Counted from the first letter of the stretch, positions 17,866 through 27,616 are shown. The stretch: 64,000 nucleotides of DNA from Wenzhouxiangella marina (GCF_001187785.1 NZ_CP012154.1:2412501-2476500); one strand, 5' to 3'. The notes: generated from the sequence alone by a model not told the origin. A program made the numbers and translations.

Positions 17866-18957
17866 TCAAGTCGGAATCCGGGGCTCCTGTGGACCGACAT
17901 CGCCGCACTGGGCTCGGTGCAGGAGGTAGTGATCGAGGATCGTCAGGGCCAGCATGGCCTCGACGATCGGCACGGCGCGAATGCCGACGCAGGGGTCATG
18001 GCGACCCGTGGTGATGATCTCGACCGGCTCGCCTCGAACATCAACGGTTCGGCCAGGCAGCCGCAGGGATGAGGTGGGTTTGAAGGCCACCGCCACATCG
18101 ACGGGCTGACCGGTGGAAATCCCGCCCAGCACGCCGCCGGCATGGTTGGACTCGAAGCCTGCCGGCGTGATCTCGTCGCGATGCTCCGTGCCCTTCTGAC
18201 TGACCGATGCAAAGCCGGCGCCGATTTCCACGCCCTTGACGGCGTTGATGCTCATCATCGCCGCCGCCAGATCGCCGTCGAGCTTGGCGTAGACGGGCGC
18301 CCCGAGGCCGACCGGCACCCCGGTCGCCCGCGCCTTGACCAGGGCGCCGACCGAATCGCCCGACTTCCACAGCCGCTTCATGAAGTCCTCGAGCTCGGGC
18401 ACTCGCTCCGGATCCGGACAGAAGAACGGGTTGCTATCGATCGCTGCGGGATCGAAGCGTTCGTCACAGACCTGATCACCGATCTGCGCCAGCCAGCCGA
18501 CCACCTCCACACCGAGCCGGTCTTTCAGGTACTTGCGCGCCAGGGCTCCGGCGGCCACGCGCATGGCGGTCTCGCGGGCCGAGGAGCGCCCGCCGCCCCG
18601 GTAGTCGCGTAGTCCGTACTTGTGGTGATAGGTGTAGTCGGCGTGTCCCGGGCGGAACTGAGCAGCGATCCGGCTGTAATCCTTGGACCGGGCATCGGTG
18701 TTGTAGATCAGCAGGGCGATCGGCGTGCCGGTGGTTCGACCTTCGAACACCCCCGAGAGAATCTGCACATCCTCCTGCTCCCGACGCTGCGAGGTATGTC
18801 GACTCTGGCCCGTCGCCCGACGCATCAACTCGCTGCGAATCTCCTCGGCGCTGATCTCGATGCCGGGAGGGAAGCCATCGATGACACAGCCGATCGCCGG
18901 CCCATGGCTTTCACCGAAAGTCGTCACGGTCAGGACGCGACCGAAGGAATTACTCAT
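17866..18957 (-). CDS. aroC: chorismate synthase
   Basis: AroC converts EPSP to chorismate using reduced FMN, the last step of the shikimate pathway that also feeds the trp genes in this window. It has 363 residues. The signatures are [19 protein letters not shown] at the amino terminus, [20 protein letters not shown] in the middle and a [14 protein letters not shown] stretch near the end. It sits 78 bases upstream of asd, the same neighbour as in Xanthomonas-type genomes. Confidence 0.98.
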   Translation of the reverse strand: MSNSFGRVLTVTTFGESHGPAIGCVIDGFPPGIEISAEEIRSELMRRATGQSRHTSQRREQEDVQILSGVFEGRTTGTPIALLIYNTDARSKDYSRIAAQFRPGHADYTYHHKYGLRDYRGGGRSSARETAMRVAAGALARKYLKDRLGVEVVGWLAQIGDQVCDERFDPAAIDSNPFFCPDPERVPELEDFMKRLWKSGDSVGALVKARATGVPVGLGAPVYAKLDGDLAAAMMSINAVKGVEIGAGFASVSQKGTEHRDEITPAGFESNHAGGVLGGISTGQPVDVAVAFKPTSSLRLPGRTVDVRGEPVEIITTGRHDPCVGIRAVPIVEAMLALTILDHYLLHRAQCGDVGPQEPRIPT

Positions 18958-19044
18958 GTCTGGCCCCAGGGAAAGAAGGTATTCGTTTTGTCACGATGCG
19001 CAGGAATCGGGCCCGATGGCGCTTCGCCGGACCGGGCCCGGACC

Positions 19045-20640
19045 TCAGAGATTGCTGTAGTTGGGTCCCGAGCCCCCCTCGGGCGTGACCCAGTTGATCA
19101 CCTGGTAAGGGTCGGCAATGTCACAGGTCTTGCAGTGCACGCAATTGGCCGCGTTGATCTGGATGCGCTTGCCGGCATCGTCCTCGACCACTTCGTAGAC
19201 GTTCGCGGGACAGAAGCGGGTGCAGGGATTGCCGTATTCCTCTTCGCAGCGGCTGAAACAGACGTCCGGCTCGACGATCTTCAGATGGATCGGCTGATCC
19301 TCGTCATGGGCCGTGGCCGCAAAGTACACGGAAGCCAGGCGATCGCGCGGCGGCAGCTCCCGATCCACCCAGTCATAGTCGAAACCACCCTGCTCCAGAC
19401 GCCGGAACTGCGCGTGGTCGGCGTGGTTGGGCAGGGTCCGGGGCAGTTTGCCGCCCGTCACCGTCTCGATGGCCGCGGTCGCCATGCCGCGCCACAAGCC
19501 CTTGTTGAAGCCCGGGCGGATATTGCGCACGGCCTTGAGCTCGGCCACGATCTCCGAATCCCTCAGACGGGCGTCGAAACCCTCGCTGGACAGACCCTCG
19601 GCCAGGTGTTCGGCCGCGAGCATCCCCGATTTCATCGCCTGGTGCGTGCCCTTGATCTTGGGCACATTGAGCAGGCCGGCCGAATCACCGATCAGGATCG
19701 CCCCGGGCATCTCCACCCTGGGCAGGGACTGGAACCCCCCTTCGGAAATCGCACGCGCCCCGGCCGACAGGATCTCGCCCCCGTCCAGCAGTTCACGCAT
19801 ATGCGGATGGTGCTTGAATTGCTGGAAGGCCTCGAAGGGCATGAAATTCGGGTCCTTGTAGTCCAGGGCACACACGAAGCCGATCGCCACGCGATCCTTG
19901 TCGAGGTGGTAAACGAAGCTGCCACCGTAGATTTCATTCGGCAGAGGCCAGCCCACCGAGTGCTGGATCAGCCCCGGCTCGACGCGCCCGGGCGGGAGCT
20001 GCCAGAGCTCCTTCATGCCGATGCCATAGGTCTGCGGATCACAGTCGGCGTCGAGCTTGAAACGCTGGATGGCGCGCTTGGTCAGATGCCCTCGGCAACC
20101 TTCACCCAGCACGGTCATCTGCGCCCGGATTTCGATGCCCTGGACATAGCTGTCCTTCTCCTGGCCCTGACGGTCGACGCCCAGGTCACCGATGATCACA
20201 CCCTGGACCGAGCCGTCTTCGGCGTAGCTCAGGTCCGCGGCGGCGAAGCCCGGGAACAGGTCGACCCCCAGCGCTTCGGCCTTGGGCGCCAACCAGGCAC
20301 ACATGGCCCCCAGCGAGACGATGAAGTTTCCATGGTTCTTCTGCTGGGGCGGCGTCGGCAGCTTGCGCTTGCCCGTCTTGCTCAGCAGCAGGAATTCATC
20401 GCGACCGGCTGGCACACAGATCGGCGGCGGATCGTCACGCCAGCCTTCGATCAGCGCGTCCAGCGGCTCCGGCTCGATCACGGCACCGGACAGGATCTGA
20501 GCGCCGATCTCGGAGGCCTTTTCGATCACGCAGACGCTGGTCTCCGGCGACAATTGCTTGAGACGGATCGCGCAGCTCAGACCGGCCGGGCCGGCACCCA
20601 CGACGACCACGTCGTACTCCATCACTTCACGTTCGGACAT
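19045..20640 (-). CDS. etfD: electron transfer flavoprotein-ubiquinone oxidoreductase
   Basis: This membrane-associated FAD and 4Fe-4S enzyme passes electrons from ETF (fed by acyl-CoA and other dehydrogenases) to ubiquinone. It has 531 residues. The FAD-binding VVVGAGPAGLSCAIRLKQL motif is at the amino terminus. The carboxy-terminal ferredoxin-like region carries CTRFCPANVYEV and NCVHCKTCDI cysteines for one 4Fe-4S cluster. The ATG at 20640 is preceded by an AGGTGA-type ribosome site. EtfA and EtfB are not in the window. Confidence 0.96.
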   Translation of the reverse strand: MSEREVMEYDVVVVGAGPAGLSCAIRLKQLSPETSVCVIEKASEIGAQILSGAVIEPEPLDALIEGWRDDPPPICVPAGRDEFLLLSKTGKRKLPTPPQQKNHGNFIVSLGAMCAWLAPKAEALGVDLFPGFAAADLSYAEDGSVQGVIIGDLGVDRQGQEKDSYVQGIEIRAQMTVLGEGCRGHLTKRAIQRFKLDADCDPQTYGIGMKELWQLPPGRVEPGLIQHSVGWPLPNEIYGGSFVYHLDKDRVAIGFVCALDYKDPNFMPFEAFQQFKHHPHMRELLDGGEILSAGARAISEGGFQSLPRVEMPGAILIGDSAGLLNVPKIKGTHQAMKSGMLAAEHLAEGLSSEGFDARLRDSEIVAELKAVRNIRPGFNKGLWRGMATAAIETVTGGKLPRTLPNHADHAQFRRLEQGGFDYDWVDRELPPRDRLASVYFAATAHDEDQPIHLKIVEPDVCFSRCEEEYGNPCTRFCPANVYEVVEDDAGKRIQINAANCVHCKTCDIADPYQVINWVTPEGGSGPNYSNL

Positions 20641-20750
20641 ACCCTTTTCACCTCGTCACCGATGCGTCGATCGGCAGACAGCCGCCTGGACGGCCGAGAA
20701 AAACCAGCGGGAGATTCTAACTGATCCGGGACCCCGGACCGGGCCAGGAC

Positions 20751-21395
20751 CTATTGTGGAACCCTCAGAAACTCGCTCAGCGAGGGCCAGACCTGCTCGA
20801 GCATCAGCGGTTGCGCAGCCTCGGTCGGATGAATCCCGTCGGCCATGATCATCCCTGGCTGATCGAAGATCGTTTCAAGGAAGAACGGCAGCAGTTCGAC
20901 CTCGTGGTGCTCGGCGAGCGACGGATAGAGCCCCTCGAAGCGCCGGAGGTAGACCGGACCCAGGCTGGCCGGCAGACGGATCTGCATCAGCGCCACCTTC
21001 GCGCCGCTGGCCTTGCTCTGATCGATGATCGCCGCCAGGTTGCGGTGGACCTGCGCCGGACTGAGTGCCCGGAGGCCGTCATTGCCTCCTAGAATGATCA
21101 GTACATGGTCGGGTGCATGGGCCTCGAGCAGGTCGGGCGTGCGGTAGGCGGCACCGGCGGTGGTCTCACCGGAGATGGCAGCATTGACGACCGTCCAGTC
21201 GTCGCCCAGGCGCTCGGCCAGCAGATGGGCCCAGCCCGCTTCACGCGACATGTCATAGGCGTCTGACAGACTATCGCCGATAATCAGGAGCCGGTGCTCG
21301 GCGGCCTGCACCCAAGTGGACACGGCCAGTAGGACTAGGGCCAATGGCAGAACGGCCGGACTCAGGCTGAGCGGAGAGGTCAGTTTTCTCATCAT
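20751..21395 (-). CDS. tesA: periplasmic SGNH thioesterase/lysophospholipase TesA
   Basis: The protein has 214 residues. A signal peptide (about 1-31, ending near WVQA) is followed by the GDSL block with nucleophile S42 (IIGDSLSDAYDM), the GGNDGLR block and DGIHPTE with the catalytic Asp/His pair. The family hydrolyses acyl-CoAs, esters and lysophospholipids in the periplasm. ATG 21395 is used; ATG 21392 and TTG 21404 are alternatives. Its ATG interlocks with that of the divergent ABC gene, and tesA next to ybbA-ybbP is the same arrangement as in E. coli. Confidence 0.93.
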   Translation of the reverse strand: MMRKLTSPLSLSPAVLPLALVLLAVSTWVQAAEHRLLIIGDSLSDAYDMSREAGWAHLLAERLGDDWTVVNAAISGETTAGAAYRTPDLLEAHAPDHVLIILGGNDGLRALSPAQVHRNLAAIIDQSKASGAKVALMQIRLPASLGPVYLRRFEGLYPSLAEHHEVELLPFFLETIFDQPGMIMADGIHPTEAAQPLMLEQVWPSLSEFLRVPQ

Positions 21396-22143
21396 GGCGA
21401 ACAATTCATCCCGGAATCAGACGTCGAGCGATCCCCTGTTGGTCTGCGACCAGGTCGGCTATGCCGTGCAGGCACCCGGCGGCCGACTGGAGATTCTCAA
21501 CGATATCAGCCTGCAATTGAATGCGGGTGAAACCCTGGCCATCGTCGGTGCTTCCGGGTCCGGCAAGACCACCCTGCTCGGCCTGCTCGCGGGACTGGAA
21601 CAGCCGACCAGCGGACGCATCGAGCTGGCCGGCGAAGACATCAACCGGCTCGACGAGAACGGCCGTGCGCGGCTCCGGCGTCGACGCGTGGGCTTCGTGT
21701 TCCAGAGCTTTCACCTGCTGCCCAGCCTGACCGCGCTCGAAAACGTCCTGCTGGCCCTGGAGATCGCCGGCTTCGACGAGGCGCAGAAGCGCGCCACTCG
21801 GGCGCTCGAACAGGTGGGGCTCAGCCACCGCATGGATCACTATCCCCGACAGATGTCCGGGGGCGAGCAGCAGCGCGTGGCGATCGCAAGGGCATTCGCC
21901 GGGGACCCGGCCATCCTGTTCGCCGATGAGCCCACGGGCAATCTGGATCGACGGACCGGCGAGACCATTGCCGACCTGCTGTTCGAGATCAACCGAAAAC
22001 ACGGCACGGCCCTGGTGCTCGTCACGCACGATCTGCGCCTGGCCAGTCGCTGCGCCCGGATCGAAGAAATCGAGGACGGTCGACTGATCGATCCGCAGCA
22101 AGGGCTGGGGGCCTCGCTCGCCGACAGCTCGGCGGCCCAATGA
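21394..22143 (+). CDS. ybbA: ABC transporter ATP-binding protein, YbbA type
   Basis: This 249-residue ATPase belongs to the LolD/MacB-like group. Walker A is at 52-60 (GASGSGKTT), the Q-loop at VFQSFHLLPSLTALENVLL, the signature at MSGGEQQRVAIARAF and Walker B at ILFADEPTGNLD. It pairs with the downstream FtsX-like permease, overlapping by four bases (ATGA). The substrate is unknown; conserved linkage with TesA suggests lipid or envelope substrates. The start at 21394 lies on the tesA start codon, so its promoter must be inside tesA. Confidence 0.93.
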   Translation: MANNSSRNQTSSDPLLVCDQVGYAVQAPGGRLEILNDISLQLNAGETLAIVGASGSGKTTLLGLLAGLEQPTSGRIELAGEDINRLDENGRARLRRRRVGFVFQSFHLLPSLTALENVLLALEIAGFDEAQKRATRALEQVGLSHRMDHYPRQMSGGEQQRVAIARAFAGDPAILFADEPTGNLDRRTGETIADLLFEINRKHGTALVLVTHDLRLASRCARIEEIEDGRLIDPQQGLGASLADSSAAQ

Positions 22144-24602
22144 ACAGTTTCACACTGTCCTACCGGCTGCTGCTGCGCCAGGGGCGATCCGGCAGCCTCG
22201 GCCTGCTGGTGGCCGGACTGCTGGTGGCAACGGCCGCCCTGGTCGCGGTCAGCGTCTTCACCGACCGCGTGGGTCGGGCCCTCGACCGTCAGGCGGGTGA
22301 GGCCCTGGCCGCCGATCTCGCCGTGGCCAGCCGCCAGCCGATTCCCGAAGCTTTCCGTGAGCAGGCCCGTGGCCTCGGGCTCGACACCGCCGAACTGATC
22401 ACCCTGAGCACGGCCGTCTTCGTCGGCGAGGAATCCATGCTGATCGACGTCAAGGGCGTGTCCGACAGCTACCCGTTGCGCGGCCAGCTCCAGGTCGCCG
22501 ACTCCGCCGCGGGCCTCGGGGAGGCCACAGACGAGATTCCGGCACCGGGTCGCGCCTGGATGGAACCCCGGGGCCTACGCTATCTCGGTGCCGAGGTCGG
22601 CGACATCGCCCTGGTCGGCGTGCACGAACTCACGATCGAGAAATCCCTGGTCTACGAGCCCGACCGCGGCGGCGGCCCCTTCATGCTGGCGCCTCGTCTG
22701 CTCATCCATCTCGATGACCTCGAATCCAGCGAATTGCTCGGCCCGGGAACGCGGGCGCGATACCGGCTGCTCGTCGCGGGGGAGGAATCGGCCCTGGCCG
22801 AATACAGCGACTGGCTCGAAGACCGGATCGATGCCAACCAGCGCGTGATCACCGCCGCCGAAGCCGACGAACAGACGGGGCTGGCCCTGACCCAGGCTCG
22901 CCGATTCCTCGGCGTGGCCGCCCTGACGACCCTGATTCTGGCGGCCGTCGGCGTGCTGCTGTCCGCCTTGCGCTTCGCCCGCGCCCAGCGCGACCTGGTG
23001 GCGCTGCTCAAGAGCTTCGGCGCCACCAGCGCCCAGGTGATGATGGCGCTGACCCTGATGCTGCTCTGGCTCGTGGGCCTGGCCGTGGTCCTCGGCGGGG
23101 CGACCGGCATGGCGGCTCAAGCCGTCATCGCCCAGCTTCTGGCGGACGGGCCTGCGGGCGCGCTGCCACCTCCACGGCTGACGCCGATCCTCGGCTCCGC
23201 CGCATTCACGCTGCTGCTCGCGGCCGGCTTCGCCTTGCCGCCACTGCTCAATCTGCGTCAGGTGCCGCCGATGCGCATCCTGAACCAGTCCCTGGACCAG
23301 CGGGTGGGCGTCAAGGGTGCGCTCTGGCTGCTGCCCATCGCCGGCGCGCTGACGATTCCCGTGCTGCAGCTCGGCAACCTGAAGCTCGCCGCAATCGTCC
23401 TGGGTGGAAGCCTGGTGCTGACCCTGCTGCTTGCCATCAGCGGCTGGATCGGCATGCGCCTGAGCGCCAGTCTGTCCACCCGGGCGCGCTCGGCCTGGCG
23501 CTTCGGCCTGGCCGGCCTGCGTCGGCGGCGGGCTGCCGGCGTCATCCAGATCACCGCGCTTGGGCTCGGCCTGATGGCGCTGCTGCTGTTGATGATCGTT
23601 CGCACCGAGCTGCTCGGGCAATGGCGCGGCAGCCTTCCGGAAGACACCCCCGACCACTTCATCGTCAACATCCAGCCCGACCAGGTCGAGGCGGTGCGCG
23701 GACGGCTCGAAGCCGCCGAGGCCCAGCGACTGCAGATCCGTCCCATGGCCAACGTCAATCTCGTCGAGACCAGCGGCGAACTCAACAACGCCGACCGGCT
23801 CGGCCGCCAGGTCAACGTCAGTTGGATCGACGAGCTGCCACCGGCGAATTCGATCAGCGAGGGTCGATTCTTCTCGGCGGACTCCACGGGAGAGATCTCG
23901 CTGGCCCGTCGCTGGTCCGAACGCACCGGAGTAAAGCTCGGCGACACCCTGACCTTCGAATCGGGCGCCCAGCGCTTCACCGCCACCGTGACCAGCATCC
24001 GAGACGTCGAGTGGGACAGCTTCAACGTCAACTTCTTCATCCTGCTCAGCCCGGACGCCGGGCAATCCCTGCCCCACCAGAACATCGCCAGCTTTCACCT
24101 GCCGCATCCGGACCCGGAGCTGCTTCGTTCGATCAGCCAGCAGTTCCCGAACCTCTCCATTCTCGACGTCGGCGCCCTCCTGGATCGCGTCGGCGAAATC
24201 ATCGACCGGGTCAGTTCCGCGGCCCAGGTCGTGTTCTTCTTCACCCTGCTGGCGGGCCTGGTCGTGCTGCTGGCGGCCCTGGAGGCCACGCGCGACGAAC
24301 GACGCCATGAATCGGCCCTGATCCGGACCCTCGGCGCGGACAACGCCCTGATCCGACGCGGACTGCTGATCGAATACGGCATCATGGCCCTGATCGCGGC
24401 CTTCCTGGCCACCATGGGCTCGGCCCTGACCGGTTGGCTGCTGGCGCGCGAACTGTTCGACTTCCGCTACGCGCCCTCCCTCAGCCTGTTCCTGGCCGGT
24501 TTCATCGCCGCTTTCGTGCTCGTGGTCGGCAGCGGCTGGCTGGGCAATCGCTCGGTGCTCGCCACGCCGCCGGTGCGCATCCTGCGCACGGGCAAGGCAT
24601 GA
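22140..24602 (+). CDS. ybbP: FtsX-like ABC permease, YbbP type
   Basis: This 820-residue inner membrane protein has an amino-terminal helix (LGLLVAGLLVATAALVAVSVF) and a large periplasmic domain. A first FtsX core follows (LTTLILAAVGVLLSALRFARAQRDLVALLKSFGAT), then central membrane pairs, a second periplasmic domain and a second FtsX core (VVFFFTLLAGLVVLLAALEATRDERRHESALIRTLGA). This is the ten-helix YbbP architecture. It forms an exporter or mechanotransmission complex with YbbA. The stop overlaps the start of the MATE gene by three bases. Confidence 0.92.
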   Translation: MNSFTLSYRLLLRQGRSGSLGLLVAGLLVATAALVAVSVFTDRVGRALDRQAGEALAADLAVASRQPIPEAFREQARGLGLDTAELITLSTAVFVGEESMLIDVKGVSDSYPLRGQLQVADSAAGLGEATDEIPAPGRAWMEPRGLRYLGAEVGDIALVGVHELTIEKSLVYEPDRGGGPFMLAPRLLIHLDDLESSELLGPGTRARYRLLVAGEESALAEYSDWLEDRIDANQRVITAAEADEQTGLALTQARRFLGVAALTTLILAAVGVLLSALRFARAQRDLVALLKSFGATSAQVMMALTLMLLWLVGLAVVLGGATGMAAQAVIAQLLADGPAGALPPPRLTPILGSAAFTLLLAAGFALPPLLNLRQVPPMRILNQSLDQRVGVKGALWLLPIAGALTIPVLQLGNLKLAAIVLGGSLVLTLLLAISGWIGMRLSASLSTRARSAWRFGLAGLRRRRAAGVIQITALGLGLMALLLLMIVRTELLGQWRGSLPEDTPDHFIVNIQPDQVEAVRGRLEAAEAQRLQIRPMANVNLVETSGELNNADRLGRQVNVSWIDELPPANSISEGRFFSADSTGEISLARRWSERTGVKLGDTLTFESGAQRFTATVTSIRDVEWDSFNVNFFILLSPDAGQSLPHQNIASFHLPHPDPELLRSISQQFPNLSILDVGALLDRVGEIIDRVSSAAQVVFFFTLLAGLVVLLAALEATRDERRHESALIRTLGADNALIRRGLLIEYGIMALIAAFLATMGSALTGWLLARELFDFRYAPSLSLFLAGFIAAFVLVVGSGWLGNRSVLATPPVRILRTGKA

Positions 24603-26002
24603 GCCAGGTCGACGCGAAGGCCAGCGCCGTCGGCGCCGAGGACGACCACGACCCACACGCCGATCTGATCCTCAAGGGCAAACCCTGGACAGTGATGTGG
24701 GCCATGTCATGGCCTGCCGTCGCCGCCATGATGCTTTGGGGCCTGAACGCCATCATGGATGCCGTGTTCATCGGCCAGCTGATTGGCGAACAGGCGCTCG
24801 CCGGCGCCGTCATGGCCTATCCCCTGACCCAGCTCACGCTCGGCCTGGGCTCCCTGGCCGGCATCGGGGGCGGCGTGGCCCTGTCGATCGCGATCGGCCG
24901 AGGCGAACGCCAGCTGATGCGCCGCCTGCCGGGCACCACCCTGGCCGTCGCCGCTGGCCTGTCACTGATCTATGCAGTGCTCGGCGCCGGCTTCGCTGAG
25001 TCCTTGGTGGCCGGCATGGGCGCCGAAGACGAACTGCTTCCGATCGCCGCCAGCTACCTGCGCGCCTCCGCCCTGGGCGGCTTCGGCGCCATCGCCGGCA
25101 TGGCGCTCAACATGCTGCTTCGCGGCGAGGGCAAGATGAAGCTGGCCGCGACTTTCATGGGCACCGGTCTGCTGGTCAATATCGCCCTGACCCCGGTCAT
25201 GATCCTGGTCTTCGACCTTGGGGTCGCCGGCGCCGCCTGGGCGACCAATATCGGCGTTGCCGTCGGGGGGGTACTCATCTGGCGGCGCTTCGCCCGCGGA
25301 CGCGCAAGCTATCCGGTCGACACCGGCTACATCGGCTTCCATCCGGAACTGGTCCGGCGCATCCTTCGCCTGGGGGCCCCGGCAGCGATCATGAGTTCGA
25401 TGGGCGTGATCCAGGCCATCGTCGTGTTCAACATGCTGGCCCAGGTCGGCAGTCAGGCCGATATTGCCTTCTTCGGCTCGGCCTGGCGCGTGCTGATCTT
25501 CATGCTGACCCCCTTGTTCGGCCTGATGCGCGCCTTTCAGCCCGTTGCCGGAATCAACTACGGTGCCGGCCAATGGGAGCGCGTCCGGGAGAGCTACTGG
25601 ACCTTCGTTCTGGCCGGGGTGCTATTGATCCTGCCCCTCTGGCTGCTGATGAACCTGTTCCCCGAACAGACCCTGACCCTGATGCTGCCCATGGCCGGAT
25701 TCTCCGATCTCGACCTGCACCGCTTTCGAGTGCTGATGCTGGTCCTGCCGGTCCTGCCGATCGTGTTCACCGCGCTGGCCCTGCTTCCGGCCATCGAGCA
25801 ACCGGGCAAGGCCACTCTGGTCTCTGTCTCCCGTCAGCTGCTGTTCTACGTGCCGGTCATGCTGACCCTGCCCCGTCTGATCGGCGTATCGGGAATCTAC
25901 TACGGCGCCACTGCCATCGATCTCATCTGCACGCTCTGGCTCCTGCTCATCGTTCGACGCGCCTTTCGGCAACCCGGGCCTCCACAACCGGCACCCGGCT
26001 GA
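24599..26002 (+). CDS. MATE family efflux transporter
   Basis: The protein has 467 residues with about twelve membrane helices. The MATE opening is WTVMWAMSWPAVAAMMLWGLNAIMDAVFIGQLIG, and MLLRGEGKMKLAATFMGTGLLVNIALTPVMI is a typical MATE loop. These transporters expel cationic drugs or metabolites using sodium or proton gradients. ATG 24599 overlaps the ybbP stop, so it is co-transcribed and probably translationally coupled. Whether it cooperates functionally with YbbAP is unknown. Confidence 0.92.
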   Translation: MSQVDAKASAVGAEDDHDPHADLILKGKPWTVMWAMSWPAVAAMMLWGLNAIMDAVFIGQLIGEQALAGAVMAYPLTQLTLGLGSLAGIGGGVALSIAIGRGERQLMRRLPGTTLAVAAGLSLIYAVLGAGFAESLVAGMGAEDELLPIAASYLRASALGGFGAIAGMALNMLLRGEGKMKLAATFMGTGLLVNIALTPVMILVFDLGVAGAAWATNIGVAVGGVLIWRRFARGRASYPVDTGYIGFHPELVRRILRLGAPAAIMSSMGVIQAIVVFNMLAQVGSQADIAFFGSAWRVLIFMLTPLFGLMRAFQPVAGINYGAGQWERVRESYWTFVLAGVLLILPLWLLMNLFPEQTLTLMLPMAGFSDLDLHRFRVLMLVLPVLPIVFTALALLPAIEQPGKATLVSVSRQLLFYVPVMLTLPRLIGVSGIYYGATAIDLICTLWLLLIVRRAFRQPGPPQPAPG

Positions 26003-26068
26003 CGTGCTAACATCCGTTTGGCGTTTCGGGGGACGCACTGACTGGTCTTCTGGAACTCGCAAGAGCCG

Positions 26069-27181
26069 ATGCTTGCCGCTTTCTCCCGTTTCTCCGTCCT
26101 GGTGCTGTCCTGCCTCCTGGCCCTGTCCGGCTGCCAGCACGCCGAGCCTCCTGTCCAGCCCGACCCTCGGCTCATCGAGCGCTTCGATGCACTGCGATCG
26201 ACCTACTGGCTGGACTACTGGGCTTCGCACCCGATCGAAGCCACGGCCAGTGGCTATCTGATCTACGCGGATCGACTTCCTGCGCGACGACGTGCAGACC
26301 TGGAACGCGAAATCGAGCAGGTCCGCCACGAGTTGGCCGCGCTGGAGCGCTTCCGCGGCGACGCATTGACCGATCCGGCTCGGCAGAACGAGTGGCACCG
26401 TCTGATCCGCCATGCCCGAGAACGTCTGCTTCTGCTCGAGCGGGTCGGGCAATGGCAGCGCGATCCGCGCCTCTACCTGGCCGCATCGGCCTTCGAGCAA
26501 CTGACAGAGGAGACGCTTGCTGCACGGGAGCGGCGTGCCCAATGGATGCTGGCGCGCCTCCAGCAGCTGCCGTATCTGCTAGCCGCCGGCCAGGACAATC
26601 TGAACCGGGCGCCGCAGCGCTTCACCCTGTCCGCCATGCGCCAGGCGTCGGCCCTGAGCGAGCGTCTGGCAACGCTGGTCGAGAGTCTGATACCGGCGGC
26701 GCCCGAGCTGTCCGACGGTCTGCAGTCCGCCCTGCTCGCAGCGCAAACTGCGCTGCTGGAGTACCGGCGCCATCTGGAAACCGTCGTCTTGCCGGAAAGC
26801 CTGGCATCGGCGGCGATCGGGCCGGCGCGCTACGAGGACTTCCTGCAGGAGGTTCACGGCCTGGATCTCAGCCTGGATCAGTGGCTGGAACAACTGGACG
26901 AGCAGTGGGAGGCTGCGGCCGATGCGGGATCGCTGCTGGCAGAAGATCGGAACCACCTGGCGCTGACGCGCCTGGACGCCCTGCTGCACAGCCAGCGAAT
27001 GAGTGCCGATCAGGCCCGGCATTTCCTGATCGACCAGCTGGGCATGGCGCACGCCGAAACGGCCGCCGTCGTCGATGCCCTGCTGACCCATCCTGCTCGG
27101 GTGCTGGCCGGCGATGCACCGTGGCCTTCCCCGCAGACTCGTCTGGCAGCGGAGCCCCCCATCCAGGCGCCGCCGAGCTGA
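26069..27181 (+). CDS. DUF885-like lipoprotein lacking the catalytic half
   Basis: The protein has 370 residues with a lipoprotein signal (VLSCLLALSGCQ, lipidated Cys at about residue 22). The rest resembles the first half of DUF885 lipoproteins: an early stretch with SHPIEATASGYLIYADRLP, a middle stretch with RRAQWMLARLQQLPYLLAAGQDNL, and LESLIPAAPELSDGLQSALLAAQTAL plus HLETVVLPESLASAAIG. Full DUF885 proteins run to about 600 residues and carry their metallopeptidase-like motifs in the carboxy half, which is missing here. The final 30 residues are proline-rich and of no recognised family. The function is unknown; it may be a non-enzymatic binding relative. Confidence 0.75.
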   Translation: MLAAFSRFSVLVLSCLLALSGCQHAEPPVQPDPRLIERFDALRSTYWLDYWASHPIEATASGYLIYADRLPARRRADLEREIEQVRHELAALERFRGDALTDPARQNEWHRLIRHARERLLLLERVGQWQRDPRLYLAASAFEQLTEETLAARERRAQWMLARLQQLPYLLAAGQDNLNRAPQRFTLSAMRQASALSERLATLVESLIPAAPELSDGLQSALLAAQTALLEYRRHLETVVLPESLASAAIGPARYEDFLQEVHGLDLSLDQWLEQLDEQWEAAADAGSLLAEDRNHLALTRLDALLHSQRMSADQARHFLIDQLGMAHAETAAVVDALLTHPARVLAGDAPWPSPQTRLAAEPPIQAPPS

Positions 27182-27192
27182 GGCCTGAACGG

Positions 27193-27585
27193 CTAAGACT
27201 TGCCCACGTCCCGGATGATCTCGAAGCGAACGACCTGACGCTTGGCGTCGTCGCTGCCACGCTTGCCTGGCTCGCTGGCCGCGTGGCGACCGATGAACTT
27301 GCGATCCTGGCCGGGCGGCACTCTGAACACGAGCAAGGCGTTGCGACTGGCGGCCAGTGGGCGGTCACTGATCAGGGTGAACCAGGGTCGATCCCCCACC
27401 TCCGCGACGGTCACGCTGACGTGCCGTCCGGCCGGATCATCGAGGTCGGAAACGGCACCGTTGAAGATCTTCGACTGTCCCCGACGATCCAGGCTCAGAT
27501 TCAAGGACAGGCCCGCGCACATTTCCTCGGCGCGCCGGAGGGTCTCGCTCGAGAAGGTCTCGAAAGGATCGGTGTCGTCAGCCAT
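27193..27585 (-). CDS. uncharacterised 130-residue cytoplasmic protein
   Basis: I do not recognise the family. The protein is soluble, with no signal peptide or membrane helix. The middle reads as a beta-rich domain (KIFNGAVSDLDDPAGRHVSVTVAEVGDRPWFTLISDRPL), followed by a basic, polar carboxy terminus. ATG 27585 has GGGTGAG about seven bases upstream; the longer GTG reading (27594) is less likely. It converges on the DUF885-like gene with 11 bases between stops and is divergent from the peroxiredoxin gene. A consensus -10 lies about 32 bases upstream, which supports real expression. Confidence 0.65.
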   Translation of the reverse strand: MADDTDPFETFSSETLRRAEEMCAGLSLNLSLDRRGQSKIFNGAVSDLDDPAGRHVSVTVAEVGDRPWFTLISDRPLAASRNALLVFRVPPGQDRKFIGRHAASEPGKRGSDDAKRQVVRFEIIRDVGKS

Positions 27586-27616
27586 CTCACTCACCCTGAA
27601 TTCACGACTCGTTCAC

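Noticed and set aside
18622-20724. Long plus-strand open frame of 700 codons opposite aroC and etfD
   Set aside because: It crosses the junction of two well-identified minus-strand genes and its translation has no recognisable domain.
22575-24656. Long minus-strand open frame of 693 codons opposite ybbP
   Set aside because: Its translation is rich in Gln, Arg and Gly, typical of antisense of a leucine-rich membrane protein; ybbP is clearly the real gene.
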